A stretch of 64,000 nt of DNA from Chelativorans sp. Marseille-P2723 (GTDB taxonomy: Bacteria > Pseudomonadota > Alphaproteobacteria > Rhizobiales > Rhizobiaceae): NCBI RefSeq assembly GCF_902809845.1, contig NZ_CADDWI010000007.1, positions 1 to 64,000 of the forward strand, read 5' to 3'. Position 1 is the stretch's first letter. Every line of letters begins with the position of its first letter. Of the stretch, positions 25,823-32,359 are shown one piece after another. The notes under the pieces were generated by a model, which was not told the origin of the DNA, ran no database searches, and saw nothing but the letters and a program-made list of their open reading frames with translations. The translations under genes and the position numbers were made by a program.

Positions 25823-26382
25823 GATTCCTCCCAGGTCCGTCGCTCCCATTCATCGCGAAAAAGCTCGAAAATCAGGAAATCATGGACTTCACCGCTCACC
25901 GGGTCCTGCTTCGCCCGATGCAATGTACCGACATGGCTAAAACCCAGCTTCCGGTTATTGAAGATCGACGGGAAGTTGCGGGAGCGGACATAGGTGCAGA
26001 GCCGATCGACCGGCGTATTCTCAAAAATATGCGCGATTATGCCCTTGCGCACCTCCTGCACGACATTCTTGCCCCACCAGTGCCGATCGGAAATCGCGAT
26101 TGCCAGATAAGCGGATCTATATGGCCTCATTTCTATAAAGTGGAGCCCTATGGGGTCTTCCTGACCATGTGGCATGATTGCATGGGCAAACTTGGTGCGG
26201 TTGTTGGGCCGTACCATCTCGCGATACCATTTCCACGGCGAACGCCGTGCCGCTGAACCCGTATAACTGCGGATGAGCTCGACATCCTTTGTCCACGCAT
26301 AGCTAAGACAAAAGGCACGCCAGCGGCTGATCGGCTCCAGCCGAAAGCGCTCAGTAACAATAATGTTTTGCAGCTTCTTCAT
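25819..26382 (-). CDS. GNAT-family N-acyltransferase
   Basis: A 187-aa GNAT of the RimJ/RimL-like type. It has IVTERFRLEPISRW at the N-terminus, HWWGKNVVQEVRKGIIAHIF in the acyl-CoA/pantetheine-binding helix region and the C-terminal block VRSRNFPSIFNNRKLGFSHVGTL, with the Asn that usually positions the acyl donor. It overlaps the ligase stop (ATGA) and the carrier-protein start, so the three are translationally coupled. The carrier protein may replace CoA as donor. GNAT enzymes that acylate RiPP side chains with fatty acids are known (selidamide type), but an ordinary acetyl-CoA-dependent activity cannot be excluded. Confidence 0.85.
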   Translation of the reverse strand: MKKLQNIIVTERFRLEPISRWRAFCLSYAWTKDVELIRSYTGSAARRSPWKWYREMVRPNNRTKFAHAIMPHGQEDPIGLHFIEMRPYRSAYLAIAISDRHWWGKNVVQEVRKGIIAHIFENTPVDRLCTYVRSRNFPSIFNNRKLGFSHVGTLHRAKQDPVSGEVHDFLIFELFRDEWERRTWEES

Positions 26383-27803
26383 GCCCGCTGGCGTGCCTTG
26401 TGCTGCCGCAACGCCTCTTCACGAACGTGATCACGCACGATTTTCCCACGATCATTGCGCGGGATGGCATCGAGCGGGAAAATACGCGTTGGAACTGCCT
26501 CTGGCCGGCATCGCTCTCGGCACCAGGCCTTTATGGCTTCGACCTCGCCTCCCTTGCGCAGTACAACGGCAGCAGCAACAGCTTCGCCGGCCACCGGATC
26601 AGCAAGCGGAAAGGCACAGGCCTCCTCGACATGCGGATGGCGTTCAAGCAGCAGGTCGATTTCCTCAGCAGGAATCTTGATGCCGCCGCGATTGATCTCA
26701 TGCTTGATCCGTCCCACCAGCGTCAGGCCGCCATCTTCCGCGATCATGCCGATGTCTCCGGTCCGGAACCACGGGCCGATGAAGGCTGCAGCCGTTGCGT
26801 CTTCCATTCCGAGATAGCAGGTCATGATGGAAGGCGAAGCGACCAGCACCTCGCCGAAGCCCTTGTTCCGGATGTTCCCTTCACCGTCGAGTACCGCCCA
26901 TGTGCCGCCCCATGGCTTGCCGACGAAGCCATCTGTCGGCTCCCGATCTTCCAGGCTTGCTCCGGCAATCCAGTTCGCCGTCTCAGTCATGCCATACATA
27001 TTGAGGACGCGTCGCGTACCTATCCATCCGGCGATTGAACTCCAGGCTTCCGCCGATAGCGGCGCAGAGCCCACATGCACGCGTCTCATCTTCCATTCCG
27101 GCCTTGGCGAAAGCCGCATCGCCACCTTCCAGAAGGATGGCGTTGAACTCATGAAGGTGATTTGCTCGCGGTCAACCAATGGGCCGAAGCCTTGCATCTC
27201 TTCGATGCCTGGCTGTGGCCATAGGTAGAGTGTTCCACCCGCCGCCAGAACGGTGAGGACGTTGCCAATCAACCCGTGGCCGAAATGGAGGGGCAGCACA
27301 CATAACGACCGCTCAAGGTCGGCGCTTCCGATGGCTGCAACGTTTAGCGCTATGCGTGAACTGAGGCTGCGCTGCGTGTGAACGATGCCCTTGGGATGCC
27401 CGGTTGTGCCGGATGTCATTAATGTCAAAGCCGGCGCTTCAATGTGCAGGGGGCCAGTAAAGACGCTCCGTACCGTAGAACGATGTATCTCCTCGCCATC
27501 CAGGAGAGCCATGGCGCCGGTGGTTGTCATCACGTTTGCCCGTTCCTCGGCCGTAATGGCGGGGTTGACGACCAGCGCCATGGCCCCCACCGTCCACAAG
27601 GCGAAGATGTCGCGGAGACAGGCGAGGGGATTACGATGAGCAACGGCCGCGCAGCCGCCCACCACGCCAGCCTTGGCCAAAGCTTTAGCCCGCGTTTCGA
27701 TCTGCCGCCACAACTCTTGCTTATCGATCGTTGCGCCGCTTCGAATATCGACAAGTCTTGCTTTCCGATGCAAATGCGCAAAGAGAACGGGCGGAACACT
27801 CAT
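26379..27803 (-). CDS. Class I adenylate-forming (acyl/aryl) ligase of the RiPP cluster
   Basis: A 474-aa complete AMP-forming ligase. Core motifs are the P-loop TLMTSGTTGHPKGIVHTQ (about residue 128), then MYGMTETANWI, WFRTGDIGMIAEDG, GRIKHEINRGGIKI and the catalytic lysine region PRNDRGKIVRDHV near the end. This order shows both the large AMP-binding domain and the small C-terminal lid. It activates a carboxylic acid as an adenylate and passes it to CoA or a carrier protein. The carrier-protein gene two positions downstream is the likely acceptor. Its promoter region faces that of the RiPP precursor on the other strand. Substrate class (fatty, aromatic or amino acid) is not clear from the sequence. 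Confidence 0.9.
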   Translation of the reverse strand: MSVPPVLFAHLHRKARLVDIRSGATIDKQELWRQIETRAKALAKAGVVGGCAAVAHRNPLACLRDIFALWTVGAMALVVNPAITAEERANVMTTTGAMALLDGEEIHRSTVRSVFTGPLHIEAPALTLMTSGTTGHPKGIVHTQRSLSSRIALNVAAIGSADLERSLCVLPLHFGHGLIGNVLTVLAAGGTLYLWPQPGIEEMQGFGPLVDREQITFMSSTPSFWKVAMRLSPRPEWKMRRVHVGSAPLSAEAWSSIAGWIGTRRVLNMYGMTETANWIAGASLEDREPTDGFVGKPWGGTWAVLDGEGNIRNKGFGEVLVASPSIMTCYLGMEDATAAAFIGPWFRTGDIGMIAEDGGLTLVGRIKHEINRGGIKIPAEEIDLLLERHPHVEEACAFPLADPVAGEAVAAAVVLRKGGEVEAIKAWCRERCRPEAVPTRIFPLDAIPRNDRGKIVRDHVREEALRQHKARQRA

Positions 27804-27860
27804 GAAAACTATCTCACGCCGTTATTGCCTTTAACTCGCGATATTATAAACTGTGAGGCA

Positions 27861-27890
27861 TTGACGGCTGTCAGCTAAGACCTCTAGTAT
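27861..27890 (+). promoter_or_regulatory. Candidate promoter of the RiPP precursor gene
   Basis: TTGACG (27861-27866), an 18-base spacer and TAGTAT (27885-27890) lie 38 bases before the precursor ATG, in the divergent region shared with the ligase gene. Confidence 0.5.
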
Positions 27891-27928
27891 TAATGTGCTT
27901 ATGCTACTTATCCTTGGGAGGATCTGCA

Positions 27929-28036
27929 ATGAAGAAAAGGTACGAAAAACCGGTATTGAATAGGCGGGAGAAACTGTCAGAGGTTACAGCGCAGGTGGGT
28001 GTGTCAGTACCTAATGGCGACAAGAACGCAATCTGA
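27929..28036 (+). CDS. RiPP precursor peptide with lasso-type leader (35 aa)
   Basis: This small gene has GGGAGG 7 bases before the ATG. The leader has the features of lasso-type leaders that are bound by PqqD-like proteins: Y5-x-x-P8-x-L10 (KKRYEKPVL) and a conserved Thr at residue 20 in EKLSEVTA. If the usual rule holds, with Thr at -2, cleavage falls after A21. The core would then be QVGVSVPNGDKNAI (14 aa). Its only acid is D31, position 10 of that core, outside the 7-9 range needed for a lasso ring. Starting at G24 would place D31 at position 8. The core has one Lys (K32) and one Ser (S26) as modification sites. It is on the opposite strand to the processing genes, between the ligase and kinase genes. 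Confidence 0.8.
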   Translation: MKKRYEKPVLNRREKLSEVTAQVGVSVPNGDKNAI

Positions 28037-28057
28037 CCAACGATAGTGAATCCTCTT

Positions 28058-28083
28058 GACAGATTTAGAGAAATTTATCTGTC
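28058..28083. terminator. Hairpin between the convergent precursor and kinase genes
   Basis: GACAGAT-N12-ATCTGTC lies 21 bases after the precursor stop, with A/T-rich loop sequence. It may act as a bidirectional terminator, although neither side has a long U-tract. Confidence 0.4.
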
Positions 28084-28096
28084 GTCATCATGCTAT

Positions 28097-28141
28097 CTCA
28101 CCTCACCTCCATTTCATTGATAAGAACATTGGTGAGGTGAG
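28097..28141. repeat. 11-bp inverted repeat at the 3' end of the kinase gene
   Basis: CTCACCTCACC (28097-28107) and GGTGAGGTGAG (28131-28141) are perfect complements spaced by 23 bases, and they include the last codons and the stop of the kinase gene. They could form a stem that, with the 28058 hairpin, insulates the two convergent transcripts. Confidence 0.5.
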
Positions 28142-29096
28142 TAATTCGATGCGGAAGATCCAGTTCGAAGGCCGACGCCTTGTCAACGGCTTTCGCCAAC
28201 ATTGCATAGCGCCGCGATTGCAGTGGAGTAAGGCCGGTATTCGCACGGCGAATGTTGTCGGCAGCCAGCGCCGCCAGCATTTCGGCTCTTGGTATCGGTC
28301 GAAGCCGTCCTCTCCCTGATCCTGAACGGTTCAGCAGGAAGATATCCGTAACGCGAAGGTTGCGACGGTCAAAGGAAACCACCCCTTCGAGCCTTGCTCG
28401 CGGTATGGCCTGTTCGCCATTATCGTTCCAGCTTCCCATGACGGCAGCAAGGAACGGCAGCATCTCCGCCGTTTTCCGGTGCACCTTCATCGCCCGCGGC
28501 AGCCCCCACGCACGGATATCGTCGTCCTCTATTCGCAGCACCATCGCGTCATCAGCCGCGAGCGGAAAGCCGGCCTCGGCGAGCGCAAGTGCGGTTGTGG
28601 TCTTGCCAGTCCCGCTCGGTGCACACAGCAGCAAGGCCCTGTCACTGTCGGGCAGCGATACTCCGGCGCAATGAACAACTTGCTGGCCGTCTGAATCGAG
28701 CGCGAATTCAAGAGCCAACGCGATCATGTTGCCGCGGGTATGAACCAGCCTGCCTTCTGCAATGATCAATTCAGCAGTTCTTGCATCCGGAAAGATATTC
28801 AACGTCGCCGCGCCGGGAAAGTTAAGCACATAAGCATCCCTTATGCGGCCGAATATGCAGCTCCCCTCATCAAGAAGCGGCCCCTGATAAAGAACTTCCA
28901 TCTCATCTTCTGGAGGCGGGGGAATGCCGACGGTGATGTCGAGTCGGAACGTGGCTGCGCGTGGCAATGCCAGGCGCCGCTCACCTATAAGATAATCCAG
29001 GCCTTCGAGAAATCGGTCATTGTCGGCATGCGCTTCAAGCACTGTCGCCTCAAGGTCATAGAACGCCTGCACGCATCCTGCCTTCCCTATCGGCAT
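28098..29096 (-). CDS. HPr-kinase-like peptide kinase of the RiPP cluster
   Basis: A 332-aa protein starting MPIGKAGCVQ at 29096. It overlaps the B2 gene by 10 bases, and the longer frame to 29237 lies within B2. The C-terminal half carries an HPrK-type P-loop CAPSGTGKTTTALALAEAG (about residues 158-176), followed by LAADDAMVLRIED with the paired Asp expected for the catalytic and metal site. HPrK homologues in lasso clusters (paeninodin type) phosphorylate the C-terminal serine of the precursor. Here the precursor ends in Ile and its only core-region Ser is S26, so either S26 or another group is the target, or the role differs. It belongs to the PqqD, B2, kinase unit. Confidence 0.87.
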   Translation of the reverse strand: MPIGKAGCVQAFYDLEATVLEAHADNDRFLEGLDYLIGERRLALPRAATFRLDITVGIPPPPEDEMEVLYQGPLLDEGSCIFGRIRDAYVLNFPGAATLNIFPDARTAELIIAEGRLVHTRGNMIALALEFALDSDGQQVVHCAGVSLPDSDRALLLCAPSGTGKTTTALALAEAGFPLAADDAMVLRIEDDDIRAWGLPRAMKVHRKTAEMLPFLAAVMGSWNDNGEQAIPRARLEGVVSFDRRNLRVTDIFLLNRSGSGRGRLRPIPRAEMLAALAADNIRRANTGLTPLQSRRYAMLAKAVDKASAFELDLPHRITHLTNVLINEMEVR

Positions 29097-29515
29097 GGCA
29101 CGTCCTTTTCCGGATAGATAAGAATGGGCAGCATCGGTGTTGCCGAGGCGCCCAGCACCGTCTTGCCGTCGACCTCGACCCAGCAATGGGCGGCAAGCCT
29201 GTCTGCAGAAACAGAGGCAGGGTCGATCCCGAAGCAAAGTCTCGGCTCATATCCCGCCTCCCGAAGGAAGCGGTATCCCAAAAGGCCTACGCGCAGACAA
29301 CGCCGGTCGCGCATAAGCCATGGACGCCTCACTGCGCGCGCAATTTTGCTGACCACATAGGAAAGCGGAAGGCCGGGATAGGACGGCGCTCCCGAGAATG
29401 TTGCCAGCTTCAACACCTGATCCAAAGAATCGCGCGGAACCTGCCAGGGCAGGAGACGGGCGCGGAGCCACAGGTCCAGGTTAAACAGCAGCCTTGTGAT
29501 TATTGGAGCAGCCAT
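29087..29515 (-). CDS. Lasso-type B2 leader peptidase (transglutaminase-like cysteine protease)
   Basis: A 142-aa protein with the B2 signature. Cys73 lies in DRRCLRVGLLGYRFLREAG and His110 in DRLAAHCWVEVDGK, with Asp or Glu of the following strand completing a Cys-His-Asp triad. These are the catalytic groups by which McjB-type enzymes remove the leader. The length equals that of stand-alone B2 proteins that act with a separate B1. It lies 23 bases after the PqqD-like gene and overlaps the kinase gene. It would cleave the leader after the conserved Thr region of the precursor. Confidence 0.9.
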   Translation of the reverse strand: MAAPIITRLLFNLDLWLRARLLPWQVPRDSLDQVLKLATFSGAPSYPGLPLSYVVSKIARAVRRPWLMRDRRCLRVGLLGYRFLREAGYEPRLCFGIDPASVSADRLAAHCWVEVDGKTVLGASATPMLPILIYPEKDVPCR

Positions 29516-29538
29516 GGCCAGATAGCGACGCTACTTCA

Positions 29539-29838
29539 TCACTTCGTCAGTTCCTCACTGGCAAGCCGGATAATACCCTCCTCGACAAGTTCCCCCGCAA
29601 TCTCGATCAGGTCCCCAGTCACGGTACCCGAATCGACGTCGAATTCCTCGCAAAGCAGCGCGGCAATCTCTTCCAGTGTGCGGTTGCCGTCGACATGACG
29701 GAGAAATGCTTCAAACGTCGCGTTACAGGTGAACAATTGCCCGTCATCAAAGCGCAGGATTACTGCGCCATCACCCACGGGCTGGTAGTTGACGGACGGA
29801 TTCATAAGAAAGACGGAACGCTCCCCCACTGACCGCAT
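29539..29838 (-). CDS. PqqD-like RiPP leader recognition protein (B1)
   Basis: A 99-aa PqqD/RRE-fold protein. The N-terminal strands are NYQPVGDGAVILRFDDGQLFTCNA, then helical segments FEAFLRHVDGNRTLEEIAALLCEEFDV and a C-terminal helix LIEIAGELVEEGIIRL, the canonical PqqD topology. The ATG at 29838 has GGGAGGAG just upstream. An internal start at 29805 gives the classical core. Its role is to grip the YxxPxL leader and present the peptide to the B2 protease and perhaps to the other enzymes. It is first in the unit with B2 and the kinase. Confidence 0.9.
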   Translation of the reverse strand: MRSVGERSVFLMNPSVNYQPVGDGAVILRFDDGQLFTCNATFEAFLRHVDGNRTLEEIAALLCEEFDVDSGTVTGDLIEIAGELVEEGIIRLASEELTK

Positions 29839-29871
29839 GAACTCCTCCCATATGCGATCACTCCTGCCAGC

Positions 29872-29900
29872 ATGTTATGGAATATCCTTAATTCTAGCAA
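29872..29900 (-). promoter_or_regulatory. Candidate promoter of the PqqD-B2-kinase unit
   Basis: On the minus strand TTGCTA (29900-29895), a 17-base spacer and TAACAT (29877-29872) lie 34 bases before the PqqD start codon. Confidence 0.45.
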
Positions 29901-29930
29901 CTGCTGGATTGACGACTTGACGCAGACCTT

Positions 29931-30272
29931 ATGATCAAGCTGCAAGAGATCGAGGCCGAGGCGATCGCACGGATGGAAGAGGTAACGTTGCAGGCGAGCG
30001 TCGATCAGGAGCGTCATGAGGTCGATTTACAGCACCGGGTCATGAAACAGCAGGCGGAATACGACCGGATGGCTACTCAAGAGCGTATTCCCGGCAAGAA
30101 GATAGGCGCGGACGTTGGCAGCGCGCAGATGGCCGAACGGCAAGGCATGGATCGGCAGAGGCAAGATAAGGGCAATAGTCAGGGCGACGAACTGGCGGTG
30201 ATGGCGGCGTTGCGCTCGTACCAGCCATCATTGCGAGGAGCGATCGCATGGGGATTGCCGGCGTGGCAATAA
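29931..30272 (+). CDS. Hypothetical coiled-coil protein, possible phage-gene remnant
   Basis: About 113 aa, strongly charged and helical in its first half (MIKLQEIEAEAIARMEEV, then heptad-like Glu/Gln/His-rich segments), with Gln/Gly-rich DRQRQDKGNSQGDELA later. No known domain. No clear ribosome-binding site precedes the start, so it may be the surviving tail of a longer protein. Charged helical ends of this kind occur in phage structural or DNA-transfer proteins. Its neighbours to the right are polyvalent-protein fragments, which fits a decayed mobile element beside the RiPP cluster. The call is weak. Confidence 0.35.
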   Translation: MIKLQEIEAEAIARMEEVTLQASVDQERHEVDLQHRVMKQQAEYDRMATQERIPGKKIGADVGSAQMAERQGMDRQRQDKGNSQGDELAVMAALRSYQPSLRGAIAWGLPAWQ

Positions 30273-30407
30273 GCTGTTCCGGGCGGGGAGGTATGCGCTG
30301 TAGGATTTAGCCAAGGCCACTAGCGGGCTGATGAATTTTGTCATGACTTAGGAGAGGCCCTTGGGGCGGATGAAGCAGCTAGTGCGTACCGATCAGGGGA
30401 TTCTCCC

Positions 30408-30880
30408 GGAGCTGGGCAATCTCGCAACCGTTGCAGGAGTAATTCCTATTATAGACGGTGATTTTCCAGTAAATGCTTGAAAATACTGGAAGTTTGACCT
30501 GAAATTATATATAATCCTCCTATGAAATCTCCCCGGCCCGTTGAGGCGGATTACCCGGGAGGAACGATTGCAGATGGAACAGGAAACCTTACTCGCGACA
30601 TTGATGGAGGGCTCCTCTCTGCCCGATATGTGGTGGGTCGAAGGAGCGTATCCGGACCTGACGTGGCACTACCGAGTGAAGCATTGGACGAAATCGCAAA
30701 GGCGCGAACTGGCGAGGCAATTCGTTCAGTTGCGCCGCGATCTCCGGAAATTGGACGTGACGTGGGTAGGGCAGTATTCAGACGCGGTGGCAGCCCTGAT
30801 TATATCGCTGTCTCCAACGCTCTCAAGCCGGAGCAATCTGCACGTGTAGCAGCACATGAGATCGGACATGTTATAGACAA
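30408..30880 (+). repeat. Copy A of a tandem duplication (see 31255-31712)
   Basis: The segment from GCAACCGTTGC to GTTATAGAC recurs 834 bases downstream (offset measured at GCCCGATATG, 30621, and GCCCGA, 31455). The central ~230 bases are nearly identical and the flanks are diverged. It covers the first part of the metallopeptidase-fragment gene. Confidence 0.8.
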
Positions 30881-31223
30881 GACAGTCGATGAAATACCGA
30901 TAAGCGGTATCAACGATGAGCTCCGCACGATCTATAACGATCTAAACAACCCACAGAGCTATGGTAAAAAGTTCGGGCCGGAGCAGCATAGGTACAAGGG
31001 CGATAATATCCAGCGCGAGTTGATGGCGGAAGCCATTCGCGCCTACATGACTGACCCAAACTATCTTAAGACCGTGGCGCCAAAGACGGCTGCCCGCATC
31101 CGCAAATACGTCAATAATCATCCACGGTTGAAAGACATCATTCAATTCAACAGCCTTGTTGGCGCGGATGGCATAGGCCTTCATGAGCTACGAGTCATTG
31201 GCCAGGAGGCGAGTAGCTTATGA
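30522..31223 (+). CDS. Zinc-metallopeptidase-like fragment of a large polyvalent protein
   Basis: A 233-aa frame with two recognisable blocks: SARYVVGRRSVSGPDVALP near residue 33, and a zinc-protease-like helix RVAAHEIGHVIDKT (HEIGH, about residues 106-119). A downstream Glu in RELMAEAIRAYM is a plausible third ligand. The tail PNYLKTVAPKTAARIRKYV is also seen in the terminal part of giant phage or plasmid polyvalent proteins. The start at 30522 lacks a ribosome-binding site and the N-terminus is low in conservation. This is probably the C-terminal remnant of a much larger gene. It may not be expressed. Confidence 0.55.
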   Translation: MKSPRPVEADYPGGTIADGTGNLTRDIDGGLLSARYVVGRRSVSGPDVALPSEALDEIAKARTGEAIRSVAPRSPEIGRDVGRAVFRRGGSPDYIAVSNALKPEQSARVAAHEIGHVIDKTVDEIPISGINDELRTIYNDLNNPQSYGKKFGPEQHRYKGDNIQRELMAEAIRAYMTDPNYLKTVAPKTAARIRKYVNNHPRLKDIIQFNSLVGADGIGLHELRVIGQEASSL

Positions 31224-31254
31224 CCCCTTCGATGGCCCGAAAAGGCGGTTCGGG

Positions 31255-31712
31255 CGGCCTTGCAACCGTTGCGGGCGTAATTCCTATAGCGGTTGATTTT
31301 CCGGTAAGGCTTGAAAAAGCAGGTTTCTGGCTGCGCAAACATCTATAATTTTCCGGTGAAACCGCCGCGTCGTTTCCATGCGCATTATCCCACTGGAGTG
31401 TTGGCGAATGCAAAAGGAAGGCTCACACACGACATACACGGAAGACCGCTCTCTGCCCGATATGTGGTGGGTCGAAGGAGCGTATCCGGACCTGACGTGG
31501 CACTACCGAGTGAAGCATTGGACGAAATCGCAAAGGGCGAACTGGCGAGGCAATTCGTTCAGTTGCGCCGCGATCTCCTGAGATCGGAAGTGACGTGGGT
31601 AGGGCAGTATTCAGACGCGGTGGCAGCCCTGATTATGTCACTGTCTCCAACGCTCTCAAGCCGGAGCAATCTGCACCTGTAGGGCCCATGAGATCGGGCA
31701 TGTTATAGACAG
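31255..31712 (+). pseudogene. Frameshifted second copy (copy B) of the polyvalent-protein fragment
   Basis: The copy reads LSARYVVGRRSVSGPDVALP and EALDEIAK as in copy A, then loses one base in the G/C run after GCAAAG near 31538. The rest is out of frame, and the HEIGH-equivalent region reads into stops. Downstream of 31712 the similarity ends after ATGTTATAGACA. The duplicated flanks (GCAACCGTTGC and TGATTTTCC near 31300) show the unit was copied with its upstream sequence. Confidence 0.75.
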
Positions 31713-32013
31713 TGGTTTACGAGATGCCATCAAGCGGCTCAATGATGAACTTCGCAAGAACGATGAACACCGCGCGGCATGCAGCGGGGTGGACCGCGGC
31801 CGTACGCGCTCCATATCGCCTTATTGACGGATGACAGGCGGCATTCAGCAGCGGCCAACCTGCCAGCATCGCGAACGTTCTAGCCGGTTATCCGAGAGAC
31901 ATCCCCGCGAAAAATTGAATAGCCCAATAGAGGCCAACATCTTTGCCGCCCTATGTCGCCCAAGAATGTCGGCGGCTCGAACTGCCGACACCCAGCTTGC
32001 CCCCTGTCGCAGG
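31713..32013. other. Non-coding remnant between the duplication and the metal locus
   Basis: About 300 bases. The first part continues weakly from copy B (GATGAACTTCGCAAGAACGATG resembles INDELRTIYNDL coding sequence, now out of frame). No gene is supported. Confidence 0.4.
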
Positions 32014-32328
32014 TCAGTGTTCGCTGCGGTCTTCACGGATGTGGCTGATCATGTCGGAAAGCATGTCGCTGACATGCTTGTCAGCGATTTCATAGAAGAC
32101 CTTTTTTGACTGCCGCTCGCCTCGCACGAGCCTTGCACCTCGCAGAAGACGTAGGTGGTGGCTGACAAGCGACTGTGACAGTTGCAACTCCGCGGCAATT
32201 TTGGAAACGGATTTGGGCCCGTCAGAGCAGCACAGCAAGATCTTCAGCCTGCTGGGATCTCCGAGCAGGCGAAAAGTCTCCGACAAGACGGTCAGCTCGT
32301 ACGGCCGCAATGCGCTGGCTTGCGACAA
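32014..32328 (-). CDS. ArsR/SmtB-family metal-sensing repressor
   Basis: A 104-aa winged-helix repressor. The recognition part reads KSVSKIAAELQLSQSLVSHHLRLLRGARLVRGER. The last helix, ADKHVSDMLSDMISHIREDRSEH, has D-x-H and H-x2-E at the spacing of the alpha-5 zinc site in CzrA/SmtB (D-x-H-x10-H-x2-H), with Glu in place of the last His. It lacks the alpha-3 CxC/CVC cysteines used for arsenic or cadmium. Zn, Co or Ni sensing is therefore likely. It follows the CDF exporter gene by 31 bases. The large palindrome upstream of the exporter is the probable operator. Confidence 0.9.
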   Translation of the reverse strand: MSQASALRPYELTVLSETFRLLGDPSRLKILLCCSDGPKSVSKIAAELQLSQSLVSHHLRLLRGARLVRGERQSKKVFYEIADKHVSDMLSDMISHIREDRSEH

Positions 32329-32359
32329 GGAGTGGTCCTTTCTCTACTTCCCCACCCGA

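Noticed and set aside
27929-28036. Calling the precursor a true lasso peptide
   Set aside because: No cyclase gene is present and, at the usual cleavage site, the only Asp is out of range for a lasso ring. The leader type alone does not prove the fold.
28098-29237. Kinase reading extended by 47 codons to 29237
   Set aside because: The extension lies entirely in the B2 gene and reads as Arg/Cys-rich out-of-frame sequence. The start at 29096 fits the gene overlap.
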